A stretch of 64,000 nt of DNA from Pararge aegeria (lineage: Eukaryota; Arthropoda; Insecta; Lepidoptera; Nymphalidae), in contig NC_053202.1 of NCBI RefSeq assembly GCF_905163445.1, positions 10,974,001 through 11,038,000 on the forward strand. Reading direction: 5' to 3'. The position numbers and the translations under genes were made by a program. This document shows positions 1 through 10,589 of this stretch, in pieces. Position 1 is the first letter of the stretch, and the number at the start of each line of letters is the position of its first letter. The notes under the pieces were generated by a model. That model did not search any database and had not been told where the DNA came from. It saw only the letters and a list, made by a program, of their open reading frames with translations.

Positions 1-118
1 TGATCTGTTGGGTGTGGAGTATAAAGATTGAAGATATTATAAATTACCCCATACAGATTCTTCTGCTTTTCGCTGAGTATAGCGAAATAAGCTTAATTTC
101 CATCATCATCGTTATCAT

Positions 119-260
119 TATATAAACCCACTACAGAGCACGGGTCTCCTCCCACAACGAGAACGGGTTAAGGCGAGGGGGTAAGGTCCACCACGCTGGC
201 CCAGTGCGGATTGGTGGACTTCACAATATATCATGGAGTTCCGCAAGGTAACGCCTGTTT
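119..260 (+). repeat. SINE3 fragment
   Basis: Shares the phrases for 'cacgctggcccagtgcgga' and 'ttggtgga' with copies near 14.2, 20.6, 24.2, 32.4 and 53.7 kb. Other copies end in a tRNA-like head with a reversed B box, which is missing here, so this is the body only. Confidence 0.6.
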
Positions 261-491
261 CGATCTAATATGAAGCTGAAGTCTTAAAATATCCTAAGTC
301 AGTAAAAGTTTGTTGTGTTAGTTTTACCACTTATGGGGACGGCGTATCCCATAGGATATAGCCTCACTATAGTTAGAAAGCCGTTTTCTTCCTTCCCACG
401 ACAAGATTTGGCAAAGGCACCTTAGTTTATTATTTTACTACGAGCTTCTAAAGCGCTACTGTTTTCCACAGGCAGGCGATAGAATGAGTGT

Positions 492-1123
492 TTGACGACC
501 GATTGGCGCAGTGAGCAGCGACCCTGCTATATGAGTCCAAGGCCGTGGGTTCGCATCCCACGACTGTTAAATGTTTGTGTGATGAACATGCATGTTTTTC
601 AGTGTCTCTGCGTTTGTATGTTTATTACAAGTATTTATGTATATCTATATATATATAAAAGAGAAAGTGTGTGGGTATGTTCCGTATAGGCTCCGAAACG
701 GCTGGACCGATTTCAATGAAACTTTCAGGGTATCTCCGGATTGACCTGACGAGTAATCCTGTAAAGTTTGGTGACGATCGAGCACTCCTATTTTTGAACT
801 GGCAAACTGTCAAATACAGCTTTTATTTACTATGATAATATTCTATTGTTGGGTGTACATGGGTGTAGATAATGATCTTCACCCGCTCGAGAAGAGAATA
901 GAAGAGAATGAATACGGAGAGAACTAAATGATTTAATATATTATGAGACTTAAATTAAAAATTTAATGATGTAAGTTTATTGTTTAAATAAAATAAAGCA
1001 AAATCTAGCTCGGCGAAGCGGGCTGGGTTCGCTAGTTATTTATAAAAATATACATCAGTCATCTTAGTACCCATAACACAAGCTACGCTTACTTTGGGGC
1101 TAGATGGCGATGTGTGTATTGTC
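492..1123 (+). repeat. SINE1 copy, split by a Helitron
   Basis: tRNA-derived SINE. Its head has an A-box-like 'ggcgcagtgagcagcg' and a B-box-like 'gggttcgcatcccac'. The body runs to 643 and resumes at 1036 with the usual tail (tcagtcatcttagtaccca ... gctagatggcgatgtgtg). The two halves rejoin exactly once the element at 644-1035 is removed. Confidence 0.85.
644..1035 (+). mobile_element. Non-autonomous Helitron (TCTATATATATAAAAG type)
   Basis: Begins with TC inside TATATCTATATATATATAAA and ends in CTAG, preceded by a short GC-rich hairpin (ctcggcgaagcgggct). It lies between A and T of SINE1 with no target duplication, as expected for Helitrons. It has no coding capacity. Related copies are at 38922-39270 (minus) and 47520-47950. 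Confidence 0.75.
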
Positions 1124-1137
1124 GGGGTTTGCTTCTT

Positions 1138-1318
1138 TGACGACCTCCTTGGCGCGCGGTGTGCGCTGTGTTTTAAGTTGGAGGTCCCGGGTTCGGTTCC
1201 CAGGCAGGGGCAATTGGGAATTTATAATTACTAAATTTTTTCTGGTCTGCTCTGGCGGGAGGCTTTGGCCGTGGCTGGTTACCACCCTACCGATAAAGAC
1301 GTGCCGCTAAGCGATAGC
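1138..1318 (+). repeat. SINE2 copy
   Basis: tRNA-derived SINE with head 'gacgacctccttggcgcg' and B box 'gggttcggttcccagg', then the body 'ggcgggaggctttggccgtg'. It ends just before the last visible exon of the SLC10-like gene. Confidence 0.75.
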
Positions 1319-1357
1319 CTATAGCCGCTAACTGCCATTGTGTCATTGGGTTATCAC

Positions 1358-1544
1358 CTGTAGTGATATCAGCCTCGGGTTGTGGCAGGGCGTATCGCAG
1401 AAGGAAGATCGCGATGCCAGTGTTCTGGATGCCAGACTCGATGGAGATGGCAAGCGCGTCGCGGTGCGGCTGGCGGAACAGCCGCGCGACCGAGTAGCCA
1501 GCCAGGTAGCCCAGCCAGGGCACTCCCATACCGGCCACCAGGAT
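1358..1544 (-). CDS. SLC10-like exon with sodium-site motif; last one in window
   Basis: Encodes ILVAGMGVPWLGYLAGYS, then ISIESGIQNTGIAIFLLRY, where E and Q/N match sodium-coordinating positions of the family. It ends in phase 1 at ACAG|GTGATA, so at least one more exon lies left of base 1. Confidence 0.85.
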
Positions 1545-4500
1545 CTGAGGAACATCAAAAAAATTAAAAAAAAGAATGTTGACAATCTAACACAAAAAAA
1601 TAATCACTGAAAGAAACATAAAAATTGTATATGTCGAGCGACGTTTATTAGAACAACTTTATTTAATAATTTTAACTCGCAACTTATTTTGTAACGTAAA
1701 ACCTCATTCTTTCAAGTCAAATGGTTTGATGTTGGCTTTAGTAATGTTATTTAAATAACTATTACACTTTGTGAGATAGTTCTACGCTGTAACAACAGAT
1801 GGCAATATCAGCGATAAAACACTCCTAATGAATTTTATGTCTGATTGCCATTCAGATCTAACCTAAATTTTGACGTGACAACGTCTTATAAATTGGTTTG
1901 CCGGGTGACACTTCAAGAAACTGCGTTACGCTCCGCTCACGTTATGCGCTCACAATGAGAGCGAGTGAGAGGCACGCGTCCCTTCCACTCGGGCATGGTT
2001 AGCCCGCCTAAGAGCGAGAGAGACAGACATAAAAAGTGAAAGGCACGCGTCCCTTTGTAGTAAACGCTGTTTCATTGTACGCAAATGTATTGCAAGTTAT
2101 TGTATGTATATTTGTATATAAATACGTATGTATGTGTAAAGGTAAAAATAAAATTTTGTTAATATGAAATTCAGTGCGAGATTCTTTGTATAAATTAATG
2201 TTTTAAATATAATTCTTTGTATAAATAAATGTTTTAAATTGTTACTATTATTTCATCCTTCTTCCTACTATACGAATGAATATTCACATTAAAATTATTT
2301 TACCACTCAAAGTCGTTGTCACGTAAAACTTTCGCCCGTATACCGACTTTACAGGCAACCAATTTTTATCATCATTTTATTAATGATTTTTAATGTAATT
2401 TGATTTACAATAACTTAATTGTAATAAATAAGTAAGATTATAGTTTTGTAAAAACTTGTAGCTTCGTTTCAATAGATGGCGGCACTAGTTGTGAAATGTT
2501 AATAACTCCATGTAAAGATTTTGCTGTTCGACTGCCAGCAAAATCTGGGTTAAATACTTCTTTAATTTATACTGATGTTTCGATGTAATTTGTAATTTGT
2601 TTAATTTTAGAATAAGTAAGTTTCAAAAATGATTGTTCTCACTGATAGAACGAGTACGACCAATAGGAGTCGAACACGTTGTCGCTAGTTTGGCAGAAGA
2701 CGTGGTGCGCAGTGGCGGACCCGGTCGCAGAGACATTATTATTGAAGAAATGTGCAAGCGTGATAGACGCAATAGAATAATTATAATAAGTTACTAGCGG
2801 ACCCCAGCGCCATCTGTCGGGCTGATTTGTGAATCTAAACCATCCAGGGAGCCACCAAAACGCATAACAAAAAAATCATTCAAATAGGTCCAGCCGTTTA
2901 GGAGGAGTTCAGTGACATACACACGCACACAAGAAATATATATATAGAAAGATTTGGTTATTTTGGTTAACAATTTATGATTTTTTTTTTTGCATTTAAT
3001 CTCGTTTGCTTTGAACTAAATTTTAATATCAACGAACAGTGTAACCGGTGACCCAATTTAGGTCAGCGGTTCAGCATTTTTTTTTAAACGACGGCAAGAC
3101 GCATATACATTATACGACAAGTAATAATACTGACCTGCCAAGTCATCAGCTCGAAGATATACAGGTTGGTGACTATCGCGAAGGTGATGATGAACAGCAG
3201 CAGCAGAGTGGAGAACCCCTTGAGGATCCGCACCATGAAAGCGGATATCCGGGGCGTGAACCGCTGCATTGCGAGGCCAATCGCCAGCGGGATGAATAGA
3301 CCGATCACGAACATGCCGATACGCAAGTACGGGACGACTATGTTAGCGTTCGCGAACACCACTTGGCCGAGGGAGAACAGCCACGCGGGCATGAGACCTA
3401 TAAAAAAAAATCAACGTCAGGCAAAATTCTTGTCCCTTTTAAAACTTGTGAAAACTTTTATCTAAGTAACATTGTAGTGTGTAGTTTACTATTGAAATAT
3501 TTATGACAATATAAATATGTTTACTATATTTTGTATTTATGTGTTTAGTATTAGTATTTATCAACATGTAGTATATTTTATATATTTGAATTTAGTCTAA
3601 ACTTCATTGTCACACCAACCCGCTTCTTATAAATGCCTCTAAAAAAAGTTGTCTGGCAGAAATCGCTTTAGCGATAAGACCGCCTTTACACTTTTTAAGT
3701 CCCTGTGCGTTTTTTGTATCATTTCTATTTTGTGTGCGCAATAAAGTATTCAAACAAACAAACTTCTGTAAAGTAGCCTACGAGTGTTTGAGATGGATAT
3801 AGAGTATCAGGCGATAAGGGTAAATATAAGGCTTTTATTATATATTACCAAACGTAAAATTATTTAATATTTAAATGTAAAATATTATATCTTGTTCCTC
3901 CTCCCCGTTCTACAACAGAACAGCGAGACACCGTGAGCGGTGGCATCCTTATGTGGTTGATATTCCATCAAGACGCACGAAACGTTTTTTATCCACGTTT
4001 CTGATACGTGCCGCTAAGATGTGGAACACCCTCCCGGCAACTGTGTTTCCTGCCACGTATAACTTGAGTACCTTCAAGGCTAGAGTGAATAGGGTACTTC
4101 TAGGCAAGCGTGCTCCAACCTAGACCTCATCATTGCTTTCTAAGGCTGCCAGTCCACCGGAGCGGAGCGACGCAGCGGAGCCGAGAAACGGAGAAATATT
4201 AACCAATAGGATTGCACAAAATCTCCGCTGCTCTTAAGTGAACCAGACACAGTACGCAACTGCGCTCCGCATTAGTCCGTTTCTCAGCTCTGCTGCCTCG
4301 CTCCGCTCTGGTGGACTGGCAGCCTAACGGGCATGATTGTCGAAAGGGCTGGCTTATCGTTAATAAAAAAAAAATCGTTTACATATTATTTAGGTAAGTA
4401 AAACTAAATAATACTAAGGCATCTTACCAAAAGCAGCCAAGGTAGATATAGACGTCATAGCCAGCGAGAGATCCAGGTTTCCTCCGAGGATGAAGGTCCA

Positions 4501-7500
4501 GATGTTGGAAGCCCCACCAGCGGGGGACACTCCCGAAAAGAACATCCCCAGACGCAGTGCTGGGGAGTCCGGAAATATAAGGAAGCCTAGACCGAACGAT
4601 ATCTGGAATAAAAATTATAGGTAAAGAACCACCTTCAGGTTTCTAACTTAGCAGAAGCAAAAGCGAAATTTTTTGTCATTATCAATATTCTCCATTTTAA
4701 AAAAAATGTTAATAAATGCGAAAATATTGATAATTTGCCATATAAAAAAAAATGATTATTTATTTATAGGTTACCAAGGTAAAATCTTTTGAATGATAAG
4801 ACCGCCTTTACACGCCTAAATATTTTTTAAGCTGCTGTGCTTTTTTTTAGCATGTCTATTTTGTGTGATCAATAAAGAATTCAAACAAACCATTTCTGAA
4901 AAGTTGCCTTCGAGAGTTTTAGAATAGAATATTCCGCTTTTCCCCGTGTTTATTACTTATTTTTAAGGTTGCCATTACATATTTAATGTTATCAGTGTTT
5001 TTAATATTATCAAATACTATGTATCGAGTTTACCGGTGATTCTAGAGCGGGTAGTTTACCTTGGCCAAAGAATAAGTTGGCCATCCAAAGGGGCAACGCT
5101 GCCAGCATCTTAGGCAACTCGCTGCGGTGGTTTCGAAGACGTTTGAGATTTTATTTAGTTTTACATAGTTTACTTTAGGTTATATTTATAAAAAAAAATA
5201 TTTAAAGAATAAATAAATTTGTTTTTTTTTATAATTATGAAAAAAATTGTTGGTATATAATTATTAGTTTACACTTATATGCTATTTAATATGTTATTAT
5301 TGTATGTCTTGCAGCATTTAGCCCTTTTAATACGTATTCTAAAATATAATACTATGAACGTGTGAAATGTCATGTTATTTTATGAGGATTGATGGATTCA
5401 TTAAGATTTATTTATTTATTTGTTCACCACAAATAGAAAAAAAAAAAATGGACACAACAAAAATATACTTAAAAAGTAGTATACAAAGGGCGGCCTTATC
5501 GCTTAGTAGCGATCTCTTCCAGGCAACCTTAGGATTAGGAAAACCAAGGGAAACCGATTGGTAGGGTGTATTATTATTATATACATTCTTACGAACAATA
5601 ACACACTAATACTTATCAAGATTACACACATAAAATACTAATAATGATAAATATAAAAAATAATAAACTAATATATACTAAAACATACTTAAATATGAGA
5701 TACTTAAAGTTCTACGTAAGTACATAATTTTTTGGACTTAGTTTTTTGAAAGTCTTACCAGTGGCATGAAGAGGTACTGCCCAGCCAGTCCTATAGCGGG
5801 TCCGATTGGCTTCTTTAGACACGCCGTTACCGTTGGCCAGTGCATCGCGCAGCCGAAGTTTATGAAGATCAGAGATACCTGAGCGGAGTCAGCCATAAAA
5901 CGCATGTTTTATTTCACTACAAACCCTCCAAAAATATTGGCAGTTCAGTCATTTCCAGTAACAGTAAAGCGAACTTTTTATGTATGTATATTTATTTATT
6001 TAAGTAATTAAATATATTTCTACTAGTATGTGTATATACCACATACCTATTGTTTGCAATTGTTTTATATGGAGGCAGACAAATTGTATACGCTGTGTTA
6101 TTTTTTTTTTTTAATTTGATAAACAATAGATATAAAATATTTGTTATTGCAACGTAAGGATTTTTTTTATGTAGCTAGAAACACACCTTTGTAAACATAT
6201 ACAATGAGTAAATAAAAAATATTTTATTATAGCGTTTCTGTTTTATGTTATGTTTTGCGGTGAACCATAAAAGTATAGTTATATATCTATATAACTATAC
6301 TTTTATAATATTATTAATAAATTAACTATATTATATATATATATATATACAGTTCAACGGGTATATACAACGAAAATCTTTAATAATAGTAAATATATTC
6401 ATTCATATGATGAAAATGCCATCAAATAGCCTATAGAATGTTATATACTTACAAAAACTGCAACGCTAGTGGTGAACACGGTGTCGATCACCCGCACGGG
6501 GCGTATCACCACGATAGGCACGGTGCCGTTCGTGACCGGGTGCACTGCTCCACCCCTACTCGCCTCCACAGTCATATCCGTTCTTCCTGCAAAAGACAGT
6601 TTATCAAATTCAAATAATTTGTGACCACCCTTTGTCCTGGCGGACTGTGGTCTTATAACTTGAGGTCACGCGTTTGATCGAGTCCCCTAAAGGATTTTAA
6701 CCTTTATAAATTAAAAATGTAAACAAATTGTATAATAATTACAATCATGTAAAATTAAAAAGATCGACTCACGGCTGAGACTAAATGTAACTTTAATTTT
6801 TCCATTCTTTTTTCGTGATGTTAATCGGTCCAAGATGGCCGCCACCAAATAGCAATTTACATATTTTTCCACACCTCCCTCAGCATCAAATATCAAATAT
6901 CAAAAGAAAAGTTTGACTAGTAGAATAAATAAATAAATAAATATACAATGACAATACAAACATCGTCATCTATCCCCAAAGTAAGACTAGCTTGTGTTAA
7001 GGGTACGAAGATGATGATGAACATTTTTATGAATTACTAGCTGTTGCCCGCGACTTCGGCTGCGTTTGATTTTGTATTTTGATGTGGCATTCAATTTAGT
7101 TGTAGTTCTAAAAAACTTAAAGTATTCAGTATCGCTAAGCCTTAAATGAGGGGTTTGCTGCTGTTTGCTGAGGAGTTATCTATCCAGATTCATCAGATCT
7201 ACACAAAGTTTAGGCAAAGTGAAACATATTATTATAACCTCTATAGTACAAAAATAATTATTTAAATCGGTTATAATTTGTCGGAGTTATGGTGTTAAAT
7301 CGTCAAACACTTTCATCCCCTCTCCCAAAGGAACCGAGCTTAATGTCGGGATAAAAAGAATATGTGTACAAAGTTTCAAGAGGATCGGTTAAGTAGTTTT
7401 TGCGTGAAAGCGTAACAACTTACTTTTATAATATTAGTAGGGATGTACATAAATACTTATAATATGTAGATAAACACCGAGACCCTAATAAACATTCATG

Positions 7501-8386
7501 TTCATCACACAAACATTGTTCATTTGTGGGAATTGACCCAGTCTTGAACTCAGAGAGCAGGGAAACTGCGCCAATAAGCCGTCAAAGTAACGGAAGAGTA
7601 ATCCTGTTAGCGGAGATCATACCTAAGAATTTACAGTCCACTTTTATTCTCCCATAGAAGTGTCCTTTATCCAGTTCCGCGTCAGTTATGTCGTACGTGG
7701 AATTCCATGACGCTGTCGCAACGTGCGGTATCTCTGTCCGCACCTGAAACTTGTCTTCCAATTGAAGGTCGTTCCCTGAAAACAATTTTATTTATTTATT
7801 GCATTTATACTCTTTATTTGTACACCGCATCAAGTTCAGAAAAACAAAAAAAAAGAACAAACACTCCAATAATGTAGTAGGATACAGAAGGCGGCCTTAT
7901 CGCAAATATATTTATTTCATTTATACTCTTTATTTGTACACCGCACCAATTTCAGAAAAAAAAAAATAAGTCACTTCAAGAATGTAGTAGGATAAAAAAG
8001 GCGGGCTTATCGCTAAGTAGCGATCTCTGCCAGGCAACCTTCTAAGATTGAATGAATTTAATGTAAAAAGAAACGCAACATCACACCGGAAAACTAAATC
8101 GCTTAGCGGCACGTTTTTGTCAGCAGGGTGGTAACCAGCCACGGCCAAAGCCCACCAGAACAGACCAGAGAAAATACAGAAATATAAGTGTTTTTTCTAA
8201 CGTCAGAATTAGTCCCAATTTACCTGTAATGTTAACGTAGACGAAGTAACTGTCGTCCATATGCATTTCGAAGGTGTCAGCGGTGAAGCTGGCGAGGAAC
8301 TCCGGGGCGGCCTGGCACAGCACCCACAGGGGACATAGCATCAGCAGGTACAGTATGATGAGATGCATCGGCCATAACGGACACAT
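1358..8386 (-). CDS. SLC10/SBF family sodium-bile-acid-cotransporter-like protein, 3' truncated by window edge
   Basis: Seven coding exons join in frame: 8386-8224, 7775-7623, 6586-6453, 5878-5759, 4602-4428, 3397-3135 and 1544-1358 (1195 nt, about 398 residues). All have GT donors and AG acceptors. The chosen ATG is at 8386; acceptor CAG at 8401-8403 puts it 14 nt into its exon, so a 5' UTR exon lies upstream. Residues 1-26 look like a signal peptide. Residues 27-125 form a soluble, probably luminal or extracellular region with an NIT glycosylation sequon. The rest is the multi-pass SBF transporter domain, with SPAGGASNIWT and the sodium-site-like ESGIQNTG. The long N-terminal region before the SBF domain resembles SLC10A3 (P3) or SLC10A5 rather than the ileal or hepatic carriers. 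Family role: sodium-coupled transport of bile acids or sulfated organic anions; the substrate here is unknown. The final helix or helices lie beyond the left edge. Confidence 0.88.
1871..2367. repeat. Unclassified about 490-bp repeat, copy 1 of 2
   Basis: Nearly identical to 13561-14034, starting at TGACGTGACAACG and ending near GGCAACCAATTTTT. A related inverted motif (CGTTGTCACG) lies about 50 bp from the far end. It contains no long ORF. The other copy lacks about 24 bp found here around 1979-2003. Confidence 0.7.
2368..2793. other. Intronic stretch, nothing recognised
   Basis: Lies between the penultimate and last visible exons of the SLC10-like gene. I see no ORF, SINE box or terminal repeat in it. 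Confidence 0.4.
2794..2952 (-). mobile_element. Mini-Helitron (about 155 bp)
   Basis: Read on the minus strand it starts TCTTTCTATATATATA and ends CCGCTAG. The interior contains the 'cggctggacc' style motif shared by copies at 55651-55796 and 59749-59905. Confidence 0.65.
3135..3397 (-). CDS. SLC10-like exon, central helices
   Basis: Three hydrophobic segments: PAWLFSLGQVVFANANIVVP, MFVIGLFIPLAIGLAM, and GFSTLLLLFIITFAIVTNL. Acceptor ATAG after an A-rich plus-strand (T-rich minus-strand) tract; donor TGGCAG|GTCA. Confidence 0.88.
3605..3765 (+). repeat. LINE 3' tail (LINE-1t family)
   Basis: Carries the conserved hairpin 'atcgctttagcgataag' followed by 'accgcctttaca' and a terminal 'caataaagtattcaaa'. 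This is the 3' end of a non-LTR retrotransposon present many times in the window. Confidence 0.6.
3895..4130 (+). mobile_element. Degenerate non-LTR retrotransposon ORF end
   Basis: Across two frames it encodes a reverse-transcriptase C-terminal pattern resembling FYPRF-R-A-MWNTLP, VFPATYNLSTFKARVNR and VLLGK. Stops and frameshifts show it is dead. A shorter related piece occurs near 30.93-31.0 kb. Confidence 0.55.
4144..4324. mobile_element. MITE, PIF/Harbinger-like
   Basis: 181-bp element with long terminal inverted repeats starting GGCTGCCAGTCCACCGGAGC at the left and its near complement at the right. It is flanked by TAA at both ends (4141-4143 and 4325-4327). A 3-bp TWA duplication is the signature of PIF/Harbinger. 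No coding capacity. Confidence 0.7.
4428..4602 (-). CDS. SLC10-like exon with conserved SBF core
   Basis: Encodes ISFGLGFLIFPD, then FFSGVSPAGGASNIWT and GNLDLSLAMTSISTLAAFG. The SPAGG-SN-WT and LS-x-x-MT-x-x-ST pattern is the most diagnostic part of the family. Donor TTTTG|GTAAGA. Confidence 0.92.
4780..4890 (+). repeat. LINE-1t tail fragment
   Basis: Contains 'gataagaccgcctttaca' and the terminal 'caataaagaattcaaac', as in the copy at 3605-3765. The hairpin half is decayed. Confidence 0.5.
5400..5535 (-). repeat. LINE-1t tail fragment
   Basis: Reverse-oriented: 'ggcggccttatcgcttagta' and 'gcgatctcttccaggcaacc' are the complement of the hairpin tail. It is intronic in the SLC10-like gene. 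Confidence 0.55.
5759..5878 (-). CDS. SLC10-like exon, SBF helices
   Basis: Exactly 40 codons in phase 0. Encodes VSLIFINFGCAMHW and KKPIGPAIGLAGQYLFMPL. The 'P-G-A-G-x-x-x-Q-x-x-x-M-P-L' pattern is typical of SBF proteins. Confidence 0.88.
6267..6306. repeat. Perfect 19-bp-stem palindrome
   Basis: ATAAAAGTATAGTTATATA is followed after two bases by its exact complement. It lies in an AT-rich intron between coding exons. It could be a remnant of a palindromic MITE or simply a cruciform-prone sequence. Confidence 0.7.
6453..6586 (-). CDS. SLC10-like exon, entry into SBF domain
   Basis: Acceptor TTTGCAG, donor TTTTT|GTAAGT. Encodes an extracellular linker with an NGT sequon, then VVIRPVRVIDTVFTTSVAVF, which resembles the start of the SBF transmembrane domain. 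Confidence 0.82.
6927..7588 (-). repeat. SINE1 copy, split by a Helitron
   Basis: The tail half is 6927-7036. The head half is 7444-7588, with a reversed B box (gggaattgacccag, degraded). The interruption at 7037-7443 falls at the same SINE position as the one at 644. Confidence 0.7.
7037..7443 (-). mobile_element. Non-autonomous Helitron (TCCCTACTAATATTATAAA type)
   Basis: Minus-strand 5' end TCCCTACTAATATTATAA and 3' end 'gtcgcgggcaacagctag'. Close relatives are at 9443-9724, 17292-17747 and 18472-18924. It is a widespread lepidopteran type and has no ORF. Confidence 0.8.
7623..7775 (-). CDS. SLC10-like exon, extracellular/luminal domain
   Basis: Phase 1 to phase 1. Encodes a soluble stretch from GNDLQLEDKF to GRIKVDCKFL. 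Acceptor TTTTCAG, donor TTAG|GTATG. Confidence 0.8.
7786..8045 (-). repeat. Two adjacent LINE-1t tails
   Basis: Two successive reverse-oriented pieces (about 7786-7912 and 7913-8045). Each opens with 'tttatttgtacaccgca' and runs to 'ggcggccttatcgc' or 'ggcgggcttatcgctaagta'. They look like a tandem duplication or double insertion in the intron. Confidence 0.55.
8096..8185 (-). repeat. SINE2 fragment
   Basis: Contains 'cgcttagcggcacgtttttg' and 'ggtggtaaccagccacggcc', the complement of the SINE2 body. It lies in the intron just downstream of the first coding exon of the SLC10-like gene. Confidence 0.6.
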
Positions 8387-8400
8387 TTTGCTTGCGTACA
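8224..8400 (-). CDS. SLC10-like exon with start codon
   Basis: Starts after acceptor TTCCAG. The ATG at 8386 opens with a hydrophobic signal peptide (LIILYLLMLCPLWVLC), then residues through NIT. Donor is CAG|GTAAAT and the exon ends in phase 1. The 14 nt before the ATG are untranslated. Confidence 0.82.
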
Positions 8401-8755
8401 CTGGAACGAGATTAGCCGATTATTCAACAATGAAGATGACCCAAGTGCTGATGAGTAGGAGGAAACCAGCCTTTAGACATAGCAACACTTCGCCGGGCAT
8501 GGGAACACGTCCTGCAACGCTACCTTTTTTTTGTCGTGCTAGAATATCTTTATGGCTAATTCGAATCAAAATACACTTTATTGTACACCAAATACAAAGC
8601 ATCAGAACAACTCAGTCCTACGATATGTGATTTTCTTTTTCGTTGTCAGGATGTTATTGGTTTCACCCCTTTTTCGAAAATGGAGTTTTCATCAGATTTC
8701 GACGTTTTCCTCCTAGTCCTAGAAAGCTTTCCTGATTATTCCCGATGGTGTCATC

Positions 8756-8756
8756 A

Positions 8757-8836
<80 letters not shown>

Positions 8837-8838
8837 AA
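8756..8838 (+). repeat. (TG)n microsatellite
   Basis: About 75 bp of TG repeat with a single CG interruption, ending in TATGTATG. It lies just upstream of the first coding exon of the SLC10-like gene. Confidence 0.9.
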
Positions 8839-8839
8839 C

Positions 8840-9440
8840 CTCACAACTTTTGATCGGCTTGATCGATTAGACCGCGATTGGCGGCATTCGAAAGGGCTTC
8901 ACAAAACTTAGATTTTCTATAATTTCGAGAGCGATTCGGACAGATAGATTCCGAGAAATCTCAAAAATAAAAATTTGAAAACTGTTTTTTTAGAATAACT
9001 TTTAGACGGCTCTATCGATCGATCCCAAAAACTAGTCAGCTTTTAAGCTTATAAACCTCGTCGATCGCCGTCGCGGCGGTCCGGTCAAAATCGGTTGATC
9101 CGTTCGAAAGTTCGAGAGAAAAATTCCGAAAAAAGTGTTTTTATCAAAATAATTTTGAATGTTGTCATATGAATGATTTTTGATCTAGAATTCTTCATAG
9201 GACTCAATAAGCTGCGTCGAACACGCCAACCACGTAAAAATCGGATGATTCGCTCAAAAGCTATAGCAATCAGAGAATTAAAAAAATAGTGTTTTATGGA
9301 ACTTCTATTAGACTATCGACCTCAAAGAATGAAATAAGTTAATTAGCGGGAAGTTGCAGGCAAGGCCTTTAGGTCAACCGTTCTCCTAATTTTTTTTTAA
9401 TGTTTGTTGCCTCCGCACTCTGTCCATTTCCTTGCCGAGA
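8840..9440. other. Repeat-like intergenic stretch without ORF
   Basis: Follows the TG repeat directly. It has several short sub-motifs rich in 'gatcgat' and 'ttcgagag', typical of decayed TE sequence, but no termini I could define. Confidence 0.35.
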
Positions 9441-9442
9441 TA

Positions 9443-9724
9443 TCCCTACTAATATTATAAATGTGAATTATAAATAAACGTGAAAAGTATGTTTGCGTAA
9501 CAAATGCAAAAACTATTAAACCGATCATCACGAAACTATGTACACATATTCCTGAAGGTATTAGAAGTAATATAGGATGCTTTTTATCACGAAAATAAGC
9601 TCAGTTCTCTTGGGAGAGGGGACGAATGTGTTTGATCCTAAATACATTAAGTGCTGCCACATTTATGAGGCACATCTTGCGAAAAACAAAAACAAAAGCG
9701 GACGAAGTCGCGTGCAACAGCTAA
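9443..9724 (+). mobile_element. Non-autonomous Helitron, internally deleted
   Basis: 5' TCCCTACTAATATTATAAA; the 3' end 'gacgaagtcgcgtgcaacag' is followed by CTAA instead of CTAG. It is shorter than the 450-bp copies because the middle is missing. Confidence 0.75.
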
Positions 9725-10189
9725 ATAATATAAACTCCTCCTCTGGTGCTGCAGATGTTTATGGGCGGCGGTGATCACTTAACATCAGGTGGCTCGTTTG
9801 GACGCTATTAATATTTGAAAAAAAAATAAAAAAATAAAAACACTACTACAGTACAGTAACTCTAAGGAATTTTCTTTAAGGAATTTTTTAAGGAACTTTA
9901 AAGAATGAATACATTATGTATGTCTGAATTTAGCTATTCAGCTGATCAAATTATGTACACAGTCGCTGAAACTCGATAAAGAATGCTAATAAGAAACTAT
10001 TAATTCAATTTAATTTTTTTTTTTTTAACAATTTTTTAATTTATTATTATTTTATGCTTGGAAAAATTAACTGGGCACTGTTGTACGACAAATAAAAGTT
10101 ACCATCATTTATTTTTTCTTAATTCATAGTCAAAGGAAGTATGGCCTTTATTAAGCCTATATACCGAATCGGTTTCGACACGGCATCGT

Positions 10190-10290
10190 ATCGGTACGCT
10201 AAATGGCATGGCAGCACGTCTTTGTCGATAGGGTAGTAACTAGCCACAGCCTAAAGGCCTCCTACCAGACTAGACCAAAGAAAATTTAAC
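10190..10290 (-). repeat. SINE2 fragment
   Basis: 'gggtagtaactagccacagc' and neighbouring sequence match the complement of SINE2. The tRNA head is missing. Confidence 0.55.
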
Positions 10291-10339
10291 CCCGGGCACG
10301 CCGGGGATCGGTTATCGAAAATTCATTGATAGATGGGAC

Positions 10340-10586
10340 TAAATAAATAAATAAATATACTACGACAATACACACATCGCCATCTAGCCCCAAAGTAAGC
10401 GTAGCTTGTGTTATGGGTACTAAGATGACTGATGAATAGTTTTATGAATGATATACATAAATACTTATAACATACAGATAAACACCCAGACATGTTCATC
10501 ACACGAACACGTTCCAGTTGTGGAATCGAACCCACGGCCAAGGATTCAGAAAGCAGGGTCGCTGCCCACTGCGCCAGTCAGCCGTC
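10340..10586 (-). repeat. SINE1 copy
   Basis: Near full length, with an (AAAT)n tail at the left and a reversed B box (gtggaatcgaaccc) and A box (cactgcgccagtcagccg) at the right. Confidence 0.85.
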
Positions 10587-10589
10587 AAT

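Noticed and set aside
492..689. tRNA-gene-like A and B boxes here and in a dozen other places
   Set aside because: They belong to dispersed SINE copies with common non-tRNA bodies; no complete cloverleaf or acceptor stem was seen.
1382..1610. Plus-strand open frames over the last visible SLC10-like exon
   Set aside because: Shadow frames of a GC-rich minus-strand exon that has family motifs and splice sites.
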